Origin: Acidocella sp.
GTDB taxonomy: Bacteria > Pseudomonadota > Alphaproteobacteria > Acetobacterales > Acetobacteraceae
Reading direction: 5' to 3'
Assembly (NCBI GenBank): GCA_026224875.1
Contig: JAMFRU010000040.1
Span: forward strand, 1 to 51,289
DNA: 51,289 nt
Shown here: positions 35,204-45,452 of the stretch, one piece after another
How positions within the stretch are numbered: position 1 is the stretch's first letter
Layout of the letters: each line of letters begins with the position of its first letter
Made by a program: the position numbers and the translations under genes
The notes under the pieces: model-generated
Seen by the model: the letters and a program-made list of their open reading frames with translations, nothing else
Database searches by the model: none
What the model was told of the DNA's origin: nothing

Positions 35204-35878
35204 GTGCAGACTAATACATTGCAATCCCTTGGATCATTTCCAATCGCCTTGGTCCTATTCGCCGGCGTCGCCATATTCCTCATTCTGCGTCTGCGCAGTG
35301 TGCTGGGCAAACGCGTCGGTTTCGAACGCCAGGCCCCGCCCCCCGCACCCGCCTTCAACACCCCCGGCCCAGTCATCGAGGGCCAGGCCGTGCCCATCCC
35401 CACCGGCCGCCCGGTCCCAGACCCGCAATCCCCGCTCGGCGAGCGCCTGATGCAGATCGTCCAGCGCACCAGCGATTTCGACCCGCCCAAATTCCTCGAC
35501 CAGGTGGAAACCGCCTTCCGCGCCATCGTCACCGCCTTTGCCGCCGGCGACCGCGCCACCCTCCAATCCCTGCTTACCGACCATGTCTACGCGACATTCG
35601 AAGGTGCGATCACCGCCCGCGAAGCCGCAAACGAAAAGCATCGCACCGAGATCAAGAACATCCTCTCCGCCAGCATCGAGAGCGCCGAGATCATCGGCGA
35701 CCAGGCCGCCATCATCGTCCGCTTCGTCTCCGATCAGGTGAACCTAACCCTCGACGCCAGCGGCAACCCCACCGACGGCACCGAAGCCGTGGTCGAACTG
35801 ACCGATCTCTGGACCTTCGAGCGCAACCTCAAAGCCCCCGGCCCAGGCTGGCGCCTCGGCGCCGCGCGCAACGGCTGA
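35204..35878 (+). CDS. timA: Tim44-like (TimA) inner-membrane protein
   Basis: A 224-residue protein with one N-terminal membrane span (FPIALVLFAGVAIFLILRLR), a Pro-rich linker, and a Tim44-like domain (FDPPKFLDQVETAFRAIVTA, then SLLTDHVYATFEGAI and a final TDLWTFERNLKAPGPGWRL). The alphaproteobacterial counterpart of mitochondrial Tim44 is peripheral to the membrane; its precise role is not settled. ATG 35198 directly abuts GAGG, so the GTG at 35204 with a six-base gap is preferred. It is followed by mltA four bases on, the order usual in this class. Confidence 0.82.
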   Translation: MQTNTLQSLGSFPIALVLFAGVAIFLILRLRSVLGKRVGFERQAPPPAPAFNTPGPVIEGQAVPIPTGRPVPDPQSPLGERLMQIVQRTSDFDPPKFLDQVETAFRAIVTAFAAGDRATLQSLLTDHVYATFEGAITAREAANEKHRTEIKNILSASIESAEIIGDQAAIIVRFVSDQVNLTLDASGNPTDGTEAVVELTDLWTFERNLKAPGPGWRLGAARNG

Positions 35879-35882
35879 GTCC

Positions 35883-37031
35883 ATGCTTTCTAAGCCTATG
35901 CCTAAAATCAAGTCCGGCCTCTGGCCCGCTTTATCGCTCCTGGCATTGACCAGCTGCGTCCCACCACAACCAGCCGTGCAAACCCAGCCCGGCGCCCCGC
36001 CCGGCAACAAGCTCGCCATCAACTCTCTACCCGGCTGGGCGCAGGACAACACCGCCGCGGCCCTCGCCAGCTTCGTCCTCAGCTGCCAAACCATCCTGCA
36101 CATGCCGCCCGATCAAGCCCTTGGCGGCGACGACATGGCACAGGAAGCCGCCGGCCAGGCCGGGCTCTGGCAGGCCAGCTGCACCAACGCGCAAGCCGTC
36201 CCGCCCGGCGACGATGCCGCCGCCCGCAGTTTCTTCGAAACCAACTTCACCGCGTATGCGGTCCCCGGCCAAACCCTTGTCACCGGCTATTTCGAACCCG
36301 AATACCCCGGCGCCAAAAACCTCGGCAAAGCCTACACCGTCCCGCTCTACGCCAAACCGGCCGACCCTTTTCTGGCCGATCTGCCCCGCGCCGATATCGA
36401 CAACGGCGCCCTCAACCGCAAAGCCCCGGTCACCGCTTATCTTTCCAGCCCGGCCGATGCCTTCATGCTGCAAATCCAGGGCTCCGGCCGCATCCTCCTA
36501 CCCAACGGCACCACCTTGCGCGTCGGGTTCGACGGCCAGAACGGCCAGCCCTACACCCCCATCGGCCGCATCCTGGTGCAAAACGGCGCCATCCAGCCCA
36601 GTGATGTCAGCTTCCAAAGCATCTCCGCCTGGCTGAAGGACAACCCCACCGAGGCCAAATCCATCATGGAGCAGAACGCCCGCTACGTGTTCCTGCGCCC
36701 GCTCGGCAATCTGCCGGACGACCAGGGCGCCCCCGGCACGCTCGGCGTCCCCCTCACCGCCGGCCGCTCGCTCGCCATCGACAAATCCATCATCCCCCTC
36801 GGCACGCCGGTCTTCCTCGCCACCACGGATCCGCTCACCAACGCCCCGATCGAGCGCCTGACCGTCGCCCAGGACACCGGCGGCGGCATCCAGGGCCCCA
36901 ACCGGGCCGACCTCTTCTTCGGTGCCGGACCAGACGCCGAAGCCACCGCCGGCTCCATGCGCCAGCCCGGCCAATTATACGTGCTGCTCCCCAACCCTCC
37001 GGCCCAGCTTCAACAAGCGCCGCAGCAATAG
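35883..37031 (+). CDS. mltA: Membrane-bound lytic murein transglycosylase A
   Basis: A 382-residue lipoprotein which cleaves peptidoglycan glycan strands to 1,6-anhydro ends. The N-terminus is a lipoprotein signal with lipobox LLALTSC. The core has [16 protein letters not shown] and [20 protein letters not shown] of the MltA domain, then the 3D domain: [38 protein letters not shown] with the catalytic Asp region. ATG 35883 or 35898 are both possible. It is paired with the Tim44-like gene; the Smr gene that often follows in related genomes is absent. Confidence 0.92.
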   Translation: MLSKPMPKIKSGLWPALSLLALTSCVPPQPAVQTQPGAPPGNKLAINSLPGWAQDNTAAALASFVLSCQTILHMPPDQALGGDDMAQEAAGQAGLWQASCTNAQAVPPGDDAAARSFFETNFTAYAVPGQTLVTGYFEPEYPGAKNLGKAYTVPLYAKPADPFLADLPRADIDNGALNRKAPVTAYLSSPADAFMLQIQGSGRILLPNGTTLRVGFDGQNGQPYTPIGRILVQNGAIQPSDVSFQSISAWLKDNPTEAKSIMEQNARYVFLRPLGNLPDDQGAPGTLGVPLTAGRSLAIDKSIIPLGTPVFLATTDPLTNAPIERLTVAQDTGGGIQGPNRADLFFGAGPDAEATAGSMRQPGQLYVLLPNPPAQLQQAPQQ

Positions 37032-37143
37032 CCTTGCAGCGCAGCAACAGCCCAGCCCAGTCCCAACGTTTGCTTCGCACTTGCAGCAGGGGGGGGATAA
37101 GGCTACAGCCCGGCTCCATGGCAACATTGCGGCTCCCGTAATC

Positions 37144-39042
37144 ATGGCTTCCCAAGCAGCTTCCCACGCAAAAGACGCCTCGATGGCACAACTCCGCGCC
37201 AGCGCCCTCATCGGCGTGCTCGGCGTGGTGTACGGCGACATCGGCACCAGCCCGCTCTATGCGCTACAGGCCAGCCTCGCCTATTTCCCCCATGCCGCGT
37301 TGCGAGCCATCGATATCCTCGGCGTCCTATCGCTCATCACCTGGGCGCTCTTCATCACCGTCACCTTTAAATACGTCACCTTCATCATGCGGGTCGACAA
37401 TAACGGCGAGGGCGGCACGCTCTCCCTCATGGCTCTGGCCAGCCGCGTCGCCCGCAGCACCCGCACCCGCAACACCCTCGGCATCATCGGCATCGTCGGC
37501 GCCGGGCTCTTTTTCGGCGACGGCGTCATCACCCCCGCCATTTCCATCCTCTCCGCGGTCGAAGGCATCACCGTGGTCTCCCCGGAAACCGGCCACTTGG
37601 TCCTGCCCATCTCGCTGTTCGTCATCGTGCTGCTGTTCCTGGTACAGCGCCACGGCACCAGCACGGTCGGCAAGGCTTTCGGCCCCATCATGGTGCTTTG
37701 GTTCCTGGTGCTCGGCGCCCTTGGCGTGGCCCAGATCATCCACCACCCCTTCGTGCTGGAGGCCATCAGCCCCTATTACGGTGCGGCCTTCATCATGCAC
37801 CACCACGACCTCGCCTTCGTCACTTTGGGCGCCGTGGTCCTGGCCGTCACCGGCGCCGAGGCGCTCTACGCGGATATGAGCCATTTCGGCAAAAAGCCCA
37901 TCCGCGTCACCTGGCTCTTCTTCGTCCTGCCCTGCCTGCTGCTCAACTATTACGGCCAGGGCGCGCTGGTCATCGCCCACCCCGGCACCGCCGACAACCC
38001 ATTCTTCAAAATGGCCCCGCATATCCTGCGCGTGCCGATGGTCATCCTCGCCACCATGGCCACCATCATCGCCAGCCAGGCCGTCATCACCGGCGCCTTC
38101 TCGGTCTCACGCATGTGCATCCAGCTCGGCCTGCTGCCCCGCATGGAAGTCCGCCACACCAGCGAGACGGAGCAGGGCCAAATCTACGTCCCGCAGATAA
38201 ACACCATCCTCGCCGTCGGCGTCATCCTGCTGGTCCTCACCTTCCGCTCCAGCAATGCCCTGGCCTCGGCCTACGGCATCGCCGTCACCGGCACCTTCCT
38301 GTGCGACAATGCCCTGGCCGCCTTCGTCTACCGCCGCCAGTTCGGCTGGAGCCGCTTCGCCACAATCGCCATCTTCGGCAGCATCGGCATCGTCGATTTC
38401 GCCTTCTTCTCCGCCAACTCCCTCAAATTCTTCGAAGGCGGCTGGGTACCTTTGGCCATCGGCTGCACCATCATCCTCGTCATGACCACCTGGCGCCGCG
38501 GCCGCGGCCTCATCATGGCGCGCTGGACACAGGACTCCCTGCCGCTGAACTCCTTCCTCGCCCGCCTGCCGCAATCGCGCATCGTCCGCGTCCCCGGCAC
38601 CGCCGTATTCATGACCGGCAATCTCGACTTCGTGCCCAACGCTTTGCTGCACAACCTCAAACACAACAAAGTCCTGCACGAGCAAGTTTTCTTCGTCACC
38701 GTCCGCAACCTCGATGTGCCGCAGGCCGATACCGCCACCCGCGTCAAAACCGAGGAAGCCTCCTTCGGCATCTACAAAATCACCCTGAACTACGGCTTCA
38801 TGGAAAGCCCAAACATCCCGCGCGAGCTGGAAAGCATGAACGGCATGGGCATCGACTTCAAACCCATGCAGGCCAGCTACTTCCTCGGCCGCGAAACCGT
38901 CGTGCCGGCCTCCGTGCCCAAACTACGCTTCATCCGCCGCTGGCTCTTCCTGTTCATGTCCCGCAACGCCATCCCCGCCACCGAATTCTTCCGCATCCCC
39001 TCAGATCGCGTCGTCGAGCTCGGCGTCCGCATCGCGGTTTAA
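37144..39042 (+). CDS. kup: Low-affinity potassium transporter Kup
   Basis: A 632-residue K+/H+ symporter of the inner membrane. The family signature [18 protein letters not shown] lies at residues ~28-45, followed by about 12 hydrophobic segments to residue ~460 ([20 protein letters not shown] marks the second loop) and a soluble C-terminus. ATG 37144 is used; ATG 37183 is an alternative, and no clear ribosome site supports either. The 112 bases after mltA hold no obvious promoter. Confidence 0.94.
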   Translation: MASQAASHAKDASMAQLRASALIGVLGVVYGDIGTSPLYALQASLAYFPHAALRAIDILGVLSLITWALFITVTFKYVTFIMRVDNNGEGGTLSLMALASRVARSTRTRNTLGIIGIVGAGLFFGDGVITPAISILSAVEGITVVSPETGHLVLPISLFVIVLLFLVQRHGTSTVGKAFGPIMVLWFLVLGALGVAQIIHHPFVLEAISPYYGAAFIMHHHDLAFVTLGAVVLAVTGAEALYADMSHFGKKPIRVTWLFFVLPCLLLNYYGQGALVIAHPGTADNPFFKMAPHILRVPMVILATMATIIASQAVITGAFSVSRMCIQLGLLPRMEVRHTSETEQGQIYVPQINTILAVGVILLVLTFRSSNALASAYGIAVTGTFLCDNALAAFVYRRQFGWSRFATIAIFGSIGIVDFAFFSANSLKFFEGGWVPLAIGCTIILVMTTWRRGRGLIMARWTQDSLPLNSFLARLPQSRIVRVPGTAVFMTGNLDFVPNALLHNLKHNKVLHEQVFFVTVRNLDVPQADTATRVKTEEASFGIYKITLNYGFMESPNIPRELESMNGMGIDFKPMQASYFLGRETVVPASVPKLRFIRRWLFLFMSRNAIPATEFFRIPSDRVVELGVRIAV

Positions 39043-39062
39043 ACACCCCGCAGCAATTCCCA

Positions 39063-39093
39063 CCCGTCATACTCGCGAATGCGGGCATCCACG
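39063..39093. repeat. REP-like palindrome after kup
   Basis: CCCGTCATACTCGCGAATGC and the following GGGCATCCACG resemble the dispersed alphaproteobacterial repeat of the form CGTCATTCCCGCGAA-AGCGGGAATCC, with a CTCGC/GCGGG stem at 39072-39085. It lies between convergent genes, where such repeats often end transcripts. Only one copy is seen. Confidence 0.4.
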
Positions 39094-39198
39094 CCTTCGC
39101 ATCAACGCCTTCCCAGCTACAAACCGTCGCCCCAGCCCATTCGCAAAAGCAGCGCCGCGCTCCATGCCCCGGCACCGCCAGCCGTGAAACGGCGCTGA

Positions 39199-40356
39199 TC
39201 AGTCCGGGCGCTTCACCCGCGCCAAGCATTCACCAGCATCAGCAACACACCCGCCTGTAGCCCACCAAGCCCGTACTTCGCGCAACAGCTCGCCCATCTC
39301 CGGCCCAGGCTTCACGCCCAGCGTCTCCAAATCCCGCCCCTGCAACGGAAACACCGGCCGTTCCATCGTTAAAAGCCGCCCCCGCAGCGCCTCCCAACCC
39401 GGCCCAACCCCGCCTAAAAAACTCCTGTCCACCAGCACCGCAGCCGGCTCATCAGCCAAAGCCCGCCGCAAAGCCGCGTCATCATCCTCAGGGCGTAGCC
39501 TATTCGGGGCCATCAACCCGGCCAGACACACAGCCTCAGCCGCACTCAACCGCCACCGCGCCGCAAACGCCGCCACATCCCCACGCCACAAAGCCGCCAG
39601 GCGCAGCAAAGCATCCACCGGCGCCCCCACCATTGCCTTAAGCAACTCCTCCAACCGCGCCACATCCGCCCCCGGCAACACCAGCGCCAAAACCCCGGTC
39701 TCATCCATCAACCGCAACGCCGGCACCGGCTCGGGTGCCACCAAAATCTTCTTCAGCTCACTCCAAACCCGCTCAGCCGAAAGCCGGCCCACCCCATCCC
39801 GCAACGCCGTAATCGCAGCCACAGCCTCAACATCCGCCCCCCCGCTCCCGGAACGCGACCCATAACGCGCGAAAAACCGGAAAAACCGCAGCACCCGCAA
39901 ATAATCCTCGGCAATCCGCAGCCTGGCCTCGCCCACGAAGCGCACCTTGCCTGCCGCCAAATCCTCCTGCCCTGAAAAATAATCATAAACCCGGCCACTG
40001 CGGTCCATGGACATCGCATTGATCGTAAAATCCCTTCGCGAAGAATCCTCTTCCCAGTCATCGGTAAATTCCACCACGGCATGGCGCCCATCCGTCGCCA
40101 CATCCCGCCGCAGGCTGGTAACCTCAAACCCGTGCCCCTCGGCCACCAATGTAACCGTGCCATGCGCCAACCCAGTCGGCACCGCTTTCAACCCCGCCGC
40201 CGCCGCGCGCGCCATCACCACTACTGGCGTTAACGGCACAGCAAAATCCACCTCCACAACCTGCACCCCGGCCAGAAAATCGCGCACAGCCCCGCCAGCC
40301 ACCCGCGCCTCAGGCAAGGCATCCCAAACCAGCCCCATGCCCGGCAGGCTGATCAC
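39199..40356 (-). CDS. cca: CCA-adding tRNA nucleotidyltransferase / poly(A) polymerase family
   Basis: A 385-residue class II nucleotidyltransferase that builds or repairs tRNA 3' CCA ends. GGAVRDFLAG (residues ~20-29) is the P-loop-like motif; RRDFTINAMSMDRSG and RIAEDYLRVLRFFRFFARYG mark the middle motifs. The metal-binding pair usually written D-x-D reads E-V-D here (VEVDFAVPL; the codon is GAG). The C-terminal body is of alphaproteobacterial type. A GTG start overlaps the Nudix stop (GTGA), so the two are co-translated. Confidence 0.88.
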   Translation of the reverse strand: MISLPGMGLVWDALPEARVAGGAVRDFLAGVQVVEVDFAVPLTPVVVMARAAAAGLKAVPTGLAHGTVTLVAEGHGFEVTSLRRDVATDGRHAVVEFTDDWEEDSSRRDFTINAMSMDRSGRVYDYFSGQEDLAAGKVRFVGEARLRIAEDYLRVLRFFRFFARYGSRSGSGGADVEAVAAITALRDGVGRLSAERVWSELKKILVAPEPVPALRLMDETGVLALVLPGADVARLEELLKAMVGAPVDALLRLAALWRGDVAAFAARWRLSAAEAVCLAGLMAPNRLRPEDDDAALRRALADEPAAVLVDRSFLGGVGPGWEALRGRLLTMERPVFPLQGRDLETLGVKPGPEMGELLREVRAWWATGGCVADAGECLARVKRPD

Positions 40357-40910
40357 CCAACACCCCGCAGCAGCAACGCCAGACGGCGTAAAATCCCCCC
40401 GGTCGCGCCCCAGATCACATGGTCCTCATGCGGCCACACATGAAACGCCCGCTCCGCCCCATCCACAACAGCCACCCGCTCCCGCGGCAGTGCCGGGTCC
40501 AGCAACACTTCAAACGGCAGGCAGAACACCTCCACCACCTCGTCAGACGCCACATGCACGCCAACCCCGCGCGGCACCAAAGCCACCACAGGCGTAATAT
40601 GAAACCCCGTACCGGTAATATGGTCATCCAGCCGCCCGAGAATCTCGACCCCGGACGGATCGAGCCCGATCTCCTCCCAGGCCTCACGCAAAGCCGCGGC
40701 CTCCACGGTAATATCACCCGGATCCACCTTGCCGCCCGGAAACGACACCTGCCCAGCATGGTTCAACATCAACCCGCTCCGCCGCGTCAGCCACACACCT
40801 CGCCCCGGCTCCAGCGCCACCAGCACCGCCGCCGGCCGGTTATCATCCACAAGCAGCCGGCTATGCGCCAAACCCGCCGGCAGCCGCATCCGCAGCTCAG
40901 CCTCGTTCAT
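40353..40910 (-). CDS. Nudix hydrolase, CoA pyrophosphatase-like
   Basis: A 185-residue cytoplasmic Nudix protein. The complete Nudix box (G-x5-E-x7-REAWEEIG) begins at GGKVDPGDITVEAAALREAW, near residue 60. The preceding LTRRSGLMLNHAGQVSFPGG is the UPF0035 motif of CoA pyrophosphatases, which cleave CoA to phosphopantetheine and 3',5'-ADP. The same pairing with a CCA enzyme occurs in related genomes. The DUF1285 gene precedes it by 18 bases. Confidence 0.9.
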   Translation of the reverse strand: MNEAELRMRLPAGLAHSRLLVDDNRPAAVLVALEPGRGVWLTRRSGLMLNHAGQVSFPGGKVDPGDITVEAAALREAWEEIGLDPSGVEILGRLDDHITGTGFHITPVVALVPRGVGVHVASDEVVEVFCLPFEVLLDPALPRERVAVVDGAERAFHVWPHEDHVIWGATGGILRRLALLLRGVG

Positions 40911-40928
40911 ACCAGCATACCGGAAAAT

Positions 40929-41495
40929 TCAGCCGTCGCAGACGGAGGGCAAATCGCCAAGCGAGAAAAACATCCCCTCGCTCCACACGCCCAGCACCTT
41001 GCGCCCTCGCACAACCCCGGGCTCGGCCAGCGCCACCAGCTCGTAATAGGTCGCACGGTTAATTCGCGCCTCGATCGGATAATTGCCTCTGCCATCTCGC
41101 ACCCGAAGATACGGCGTCGGCTCGCAACTCAGCAAATCATGCGCAATCCGGATGGGATGCTCCGGCCCCGCCGTCACGCATTGGTCCACATTGGTGCGGA
41201 AACTCAACACCTGGTCCCGGCCATGCCCGGTCCAATCCAGCTCTACAGCCATGAACGGCACATCCTCAACCTCAATCCAGCCGCGCTCCGCCGGCGTTTC
41301 CAGCAGATACCGCCCTTCCTCGTCGCGCTTCAGAATGGTCGAGAACAAACACACCATCGGCTTGCGGTTTATCGGGCTGCCTTTGTACAGCCAGGTGCCA
41401 TCGCGCTTGATAATAAACGGCAGGCTCCCGCATTCAGCTATCCGGCAGGCCGGGGCGGTCATCGCGTGATCTTCTTCCCCCCGTTCTGTCATCAT
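40929..41495 (-). CDS. DUF1285 family protein
   Basis: A 188-residue protein of unknown function but typical family sequence: LPFIIKRDGTWLYKGSPINR, then ERGWIEVEDVPFMAVELDWT and RTNVDQCVTAGPEHPIRI, and a late INRATYYELVALAE. No membrane segment. ATG 41495 and 41492 are both possible; GGAAGG lies three and six bases before them, which favours the second. It heads a DUF1285-Nudix-cca run on the minus strand. Confidence 0.87.
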   Translation of the reverse strand: MMTERGEEDHAMTAPACRIAECGSLPFIIKRDGTWLYKGSPINRKPMVCLFSTILKRDEEGRYLLETPAERGWIEVEDVPFMAVELDWTGHGRDQVLSFRTNVDQCVTAGPEHPIRIAHDLLSCEPTPYLRVRDGRGNYPIEARINRATYYELVALAEPGVVRGRKVLGVWSEGMFFSLGDLPSVCDG

Positions 41496-41799
41496 TCGCC
41501 TTCCTTATCCACAACACTGCAATGTCATTGGCATATAGGTATCGCAGCCAGGGTAATCAAATCGCCAAATTCCTTATATCGCGCTGCGGAAACATGGCGG
41601 AAACCCGGATTTTCCCCTTGCTGCGTCCCATTGCCCGGCCACGAAATATCTGTCTATGCTCCCAGCCACGCAGCCGCCGTCCGGGTTGCGATAAAAAAGA
41701 CCCGCTAGCAGCCCGAATTCTGGCAACTGCACTTAAGACCAAACTTAAGTCACTGCTTCCCTTCAGGCCCGCATACTGGGCTGTACGGAGGAATTTGGT
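41496..41799. other. 304-base divergent intergenic region
   Basis: It separates the DUF1285 gene and the oxidoreductase operon. Apart from the inverted repeat at 41731-41750 and the GGAGGA ribosome site near 41787, I see no small gene, tRNA or clear promoter boxes. The antisense frame that runs through it is a shadow of the downstream gene. Confidence 0.5.
41731..41750. promoter_or_regulatory. Inverted repeat upstream of the oxidoreductase operon
   Basis: ACTTAAG (41731-41737) and CTTAAGT (41744-41750) form a perfect palindrome around six bases, 49 bases before the operon start. Such symmetry in an AT-rich spot suggests a dimeric regulator binding near the promoter. The regulator is unknown. 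Confidence 0.5.
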
Positions 41800-43599
41800 T
41801 TGCAACCAACCAATATAACCGATCCCGGCTTTTTTCATAAAGTCGTCGATTGCCAATATGCCTGCCCGGCCCACACGCCGGTGCCTGAATATATCCGCCT
41901 CATCGCCGCCGGCCGGTATTCCGACGCCTACATGCTCAACTGGCAGTCCAACGTCTTCCCCGGCATTCTGGGCCGCGTCTGCGACCGCCCCTGCGAGCCA
42001 GCCTGCCGCCGCGGCCGGGTCGAGGAACAGCCGGTCGCCATCTGCCGCCTCAAACGCGTCGCCGCCGACTATAAGGACGACATCACCGCCCGCCTGCCGA
42101 ACGTGCCCACCGCCAAAAACGGCAAACACATCGCCCTCATCGGCGCAGGCCCGGCCTCCCTCACCGTGGCGCGCGACCTCGCCCCGCTGGGCTACGACAT
42201 CACCATCATCGACGACGGCAACGCCGGCGGCGGCATGATGCGCACGCAAATCCCCAAATTCCGCCTGCCAGACAGCGTGCTGGACGAGGAATGCGGCTAC
42301 ATCGAGCACCTGGGCATCACCCGCCGCTACGGCGAGCGCGTAAACAGCCTGAAATCGCTCTTGGATGAGAATTACGACGCCATTTTTGTCGGCACCGGCG
42401 CCCCGCGCGGCCGCGACCTCGACCTCCCCGGCCGCACCGAAGCCGCCGAAAACATCCATCTGGGCATAGACTGGCTCTCCTCCATCTCCTTCGGCCACGT
42501 CACCAGCATCGGCAAACGCGTTATCGTGCTCGGCGGCGGCAACACCGCCATGGATTGCTGCCGCTCCGCCCGCCGCCTCGGCGGCGAGTCCGTACAGGTC
42601 GTGGTCCGCTCCGGCTTCGAGGAAATGAAGGCCTCTCCCTGGGAGAAAAAGGACGCGATGCATGAAGACATCCCCATCCTCAATTTCCTCGTGCCGAAGG
42701 AATTCACCCATGAAGATGGCAAACTCACCGGCCTGATCTTCGAAAAAGTAAAGGCCGAATACGATGCCAAAGGCCGCCGCAACCTGGTCCCCGCCGGCGA
42801 ACCCGACATCCACATCCCCTGCGACGACGTCCTCGTCGCCGTCGGCCAGGAAAACACTTTTCCTTGGATCGAGCGTGACATCGGCATCGAATTCGATAAA
42901 TGGGGCATGCCGATCGTGGACGAGACCACCTACCGCTCCACGCATGAAAAAATCTTCTTCGGCGGCGATTCCGCCTTCGGCCCCAAAAACATCATCTGGG
43001 CCGTCGCACATGGCCACGAAGCCGCCATCTCCATCGACCTGCTCTGCAGCGATAAATCCTTGGGCGACCGCCCCCCGCCGCACGTTACCCTCGCCAGTCA
43101 GAAAATGGGCATCCACGAGTGGAGCTACGGCAACGAGATTTCCGATGACCGGCGGTACCTCGTCCCGCACGCGGAAAAAGCCCTCGTCCTGTGCAACATC
43201 AAAGCCGAGGTCGAACTCGGCTTCGACCCCGTCCTGGCCCTCGCCGAAGCCGAACGCTGCCTGAATTGCGACGTGCAAACCGTCTTCACTGAAAACCTCT
43301 GCATAGAGTGCGACGCCTGCAACGACATCTGCCCCGTCGATTGCATAAGCTTCGTAGATAACGGCGACGAGGACGACCTGCGCACCCGCCTCAACGCCCC
43401 AGCGCAAAACCTGACGCAAGATCTCTACATCTCCAGCGACCTCAAAACCGGCCATGTCATGGTGAAAGACGAAGACGTCTGCCTGCATTGCGGCCTGTGT
43501 GCCGAGCGCTGCCCCACCGGCGCCTGGGACATGCAACGCTTCCTGTTCAATACTGCGAAAGCGACCGACAAAGCGGGGTCCTCATGCTGCAAATCGTAA
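41800..43599 (+). CDS. Flavin/iron-sulphur subunit of a 2-oxoacid:ferredoxin oxidoreductase (GltD-like)
   Basis: A 599-residue electron-transfer protein. An N-terminal Cys cluster (CQYACPAHTPVPEY, then CDRPCEPACRRG) matches the GltD-type Fe-S domain. The FAD site is IALIGAGPASLTVARDLAP (~residue 107) and the NAD(P) site RVIVLGGGNTAMDCCRSARR (~240). Two ferredoxin motifs follow: CIECDACNDICPVDC and CLHCGLCAERCPTGAW. It probably passes electrons between the KorAB core and NAD(P). TTG 41800 follows GGAGGA at a normal distance. It overlaps the next gene by 16 bases. Confidence 0.87.
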   Translation: MQPTNITDPGFFHKVVDCQYACPAHTPVPEYIRLIAAGRYSDAYMLNWQSNVFPGILGRVCDRPCEPACRRGRVEEQPVAICRLKRVAADYKDDITARLPNVPTAKNGKHIALIGAGPASLTVARDLAPLGYDITIIDDGNAGGGMMRTQIPKFRLPDSVLDEECGYIEHLGITRRYGERVNSLKSLLDENYDAIFVGTGAPRGRDLDLPGRTEAAENIHLGIDWLSSISFGHVTSIGKRVIVLGGGNTAMDCCRSARRLGGESVQVVVRSGFEEMKASPWEKKDAMHEDIPILNFLVPKEFTHEDGKLTGLIFEKVKAEYDAKGRRNLVPAGEPDIHIPCDDVLVAVGQENTFPWIERDIGIEFDKWGMPIVDETTYRSTHEKIFFGGDSAFGPKNIIWAVAHGHEAAISIDLLCSDKSLGDRPPPHVTLASQKMGIHEWSYGNEISDDRRYLVPHAEKALVLCNIKAEVELGFDPVLALAEAERCLNCDVQTVFTENLCIECDACNDICPVDCISFVDNGDEDDLRTRLNAPAQNLTQDLYISSDLKTGHVMVKDEDVCLHCGLCAERCPTGAWDMQRFLFNTAKATDKAGSSCCKS

Positions 43600-45452
43600 A
43601 AAACGAAGGCACGGCCGTCTCTGTTATAGCGGCCGTCAACGACTTCGTCGTAAAATTCGCCAACGTCAACGGCTCCGGCTCCGCCAGCGCCAATCAGCTA
43701 TTCGCCAAATCCATCATCCGCATGGGTGTGCCCGTCGCCCCGCGCAACATTTTTCCCAGCAACATCCAGGGGCTGCCCACCTGGTATGAAATGCGCGTGT
43801 CAGAAGCCGGCTATCTGGGCGCCCGCGAAGGCACCGACCTCATGGTCGCGATGAACCCGCAAACCTGGGACCAGGACATCGCCTCCATCGTCCCCGGCGG
43901 CTATCTTTTCTACGATTCCACCAAAGCCATCCCGCACAGCAAATTCCGCGACGACATCAACATCATCGGCATGCCGCTGACGGAATTATGCAACCACGAA
44001 TACTCCGATCCCCGCCAGCGTCAGCTCTTCAAAAACATCATCTATGTCGGCGCGCTGGCGGCGCTGCTCGACATCGAAATCGAGGTCATCGAGACCCTCC
44101 TCAAAGAACAGTTCCGCGCCAAGGAAAAACTGATCCCGCCCAACATCCACGCTTTGCACGTCGGCCGGAACTACGCGCTCACACACCTCACCTGCCCCAT
44201 CGGCCTCACCATCCGCCGCTCGAACGAAGTCGGCGACCGTATCTCCATCGACGGCAACACCGCCGCCGCTTTGGGTGCTGTCTATTCCGGCGCCACAGTC
44301 GCCGCCTGGTATCCCATCACCCCCTCCACCTCACTCGTAGAGGCCTTCACAAAATACTGCGGCCGCTACCGCGTGGATAAGGAAACCGGCCAGAACAATT
44401 TCGCCATCATCCAGGCCGAGGACGAGATTGCCTCCATCGGCATGGTTATAGGTGCCGCCTGGAACGGTGCCCGCGCTTTCACCGCCACCTCCGGCCCCGG
44501 CATCTCGCTGATGCAGGAGTTCTTGGGCCTCGCCTATTTCGCCGAAATCCCCGCCGTGTTGTTCGACGTACAGCGCGCCGGCCCCTCCACCGGCATGCCC
44601 ACCCGCACCCAGCAATGCGATCTGCTCGCCGCCGCCTACGCCTCGCATGGCGACACCAAACACGTCCTCCTCTTCCCCGAAGACCCGCACGAAAGCTTCC
44701 TCTTCGGCGCCGAAGCGTTTGACCTGGCAGACCGCCTGCAGACCCCCATCTTCGTTATGCTCGACCTCGACATCGGCATGAACGAACGCCTCTGCCGCCC
44801 CCTAACCTGGGACGATTCTCGGCGCATGGATCGCGGCAAAGTCATGACCTCCGAAGAGCTGAACACGGCCAAAGATTTCGGCCGCTATCTCGACACCGAT
44901 GGCGACGGCATCCCCACCCGCACCTACCCCGGCACGCACCCCACCCGCGGCGCCTATTTTACGCGCGGCACGTCGAAGGACCGCTACGCAAAATACACAG
45001 AATCCGGTGCCGCTTACGTGGACAATATGCAGCGCCTGCTGGCAAAATTCCGCACCGCCGAAACCCTCGTCCCCGCGCCGCAAATCCGCTCCGCCGATAC
45101 CGAAACGAAAATCGGCGCCATCTATTACGGCTCCACCAGTGCGGCCATGCGCGAAGCCCAGGACATTCTAACAAAACACAACATCGACATTGACCTGCTC
45201 CGCATCCGCGCCTTCCCCTTCAACGACGATGTCCGCAATTTCATTGCTTCACACGAGCAAATTTTCGTCGTGGAGCAAAACCGCGACGGCCAGCTGCGCA
45301 GCATGCTCATCAACGAGCTCGAAATAAACCCCGCCAAACTCAAACGCGCGGTGCATTTCGATGGCTCACCCATCACCGCCACCAACATTATCGACAAAAT
45401 CGCAGGCTTTTTGCCGGCAGCCCAAATTCTCGAAGCCAGGAGTGCCCTATGA
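43584..45452 (+). CDS. korA: 2-oxoacid:ferredoxin oxidoreductase, gamma-alpha fusion subunit
   Basis: A 622-residue fusion. Residues 1-190 form the gamma domain (FANVNGSGSASANQLFAKSI, then GMPLTELCNHEY); the alpha domain starts near residue 225 (DGNTAAALGAVYSGATVAAW) with YPITPSTSLVEAF and FTATSGPGISLMQEFLGLAY. These match enzymes that decarboxylate 2-oxoglutarate or a similar 2-oxoacid to the acyl-CoA with ferredoxin. ATG 43584 is chosen over the longer frame because it sits near the previous stop. Substrate is inferred. Confidence 0.9.
   Translation: MLQIVKNEGTAVSVIAAVNDFVVKFANVNGSGSASANQLFAKSIIRMGVPVAPRNIFPSNIQGLPTWYEMRVSEAGYLGAREGTDLMVAMNPQTWDQDIASIVPGGYLFYDSTKAIPHSKFRDDINIIGMPLTELCNHEYSDPRQRQLFKNIIYVGALAALLDIEIEVIETLLKEQFRAKEKLIPPNIHALHVGRNYALTHLTCPIGLTIRRSNEVGDRISIDGNTAAALGAVYSGATVAAWYPITPSTSLVEAFTKYCGRYRVDKETGQNNFAIIQAEDEIASIGMVIGAAWNGARAFTATSGPGISLMQEFLGLAYFAEIPAVLFDVQRAGPSTGMPTRTQQCDLLAAAYASHGDTKHVLLFPEDPHESFLFGAEAFDLADRLQTPIFVMLDLDIGMNERLCRPLTWDDSRRMDRGKVMTSEELNTAKDFGRYLDTDGDGIPTRTYPGTHPTRGAYFTRGTSKDRYAKYTESGAAYVDNMQRLLAKFRTAETLVPAPQIRSADTETKIGAIYYGSTSAAMREAQDILTKHNIDIDLLRIRAFPFNDDVRNFIASHEQIFVVEQNRDGQLRSMLINELEINPAKLKRAVHFDGSPITATNIIDKIAGFLPAAQILEARSAL

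Noticed and set aside
41557-43536. 659-residue open frame antisense to the flavin/Fe-S subunit
   Set aside because: Composition is Ala/Gly/Asp-biased without motifs, and the opposite strand has clear Fe-S, FAD and NAD motifs and a ribosome site.
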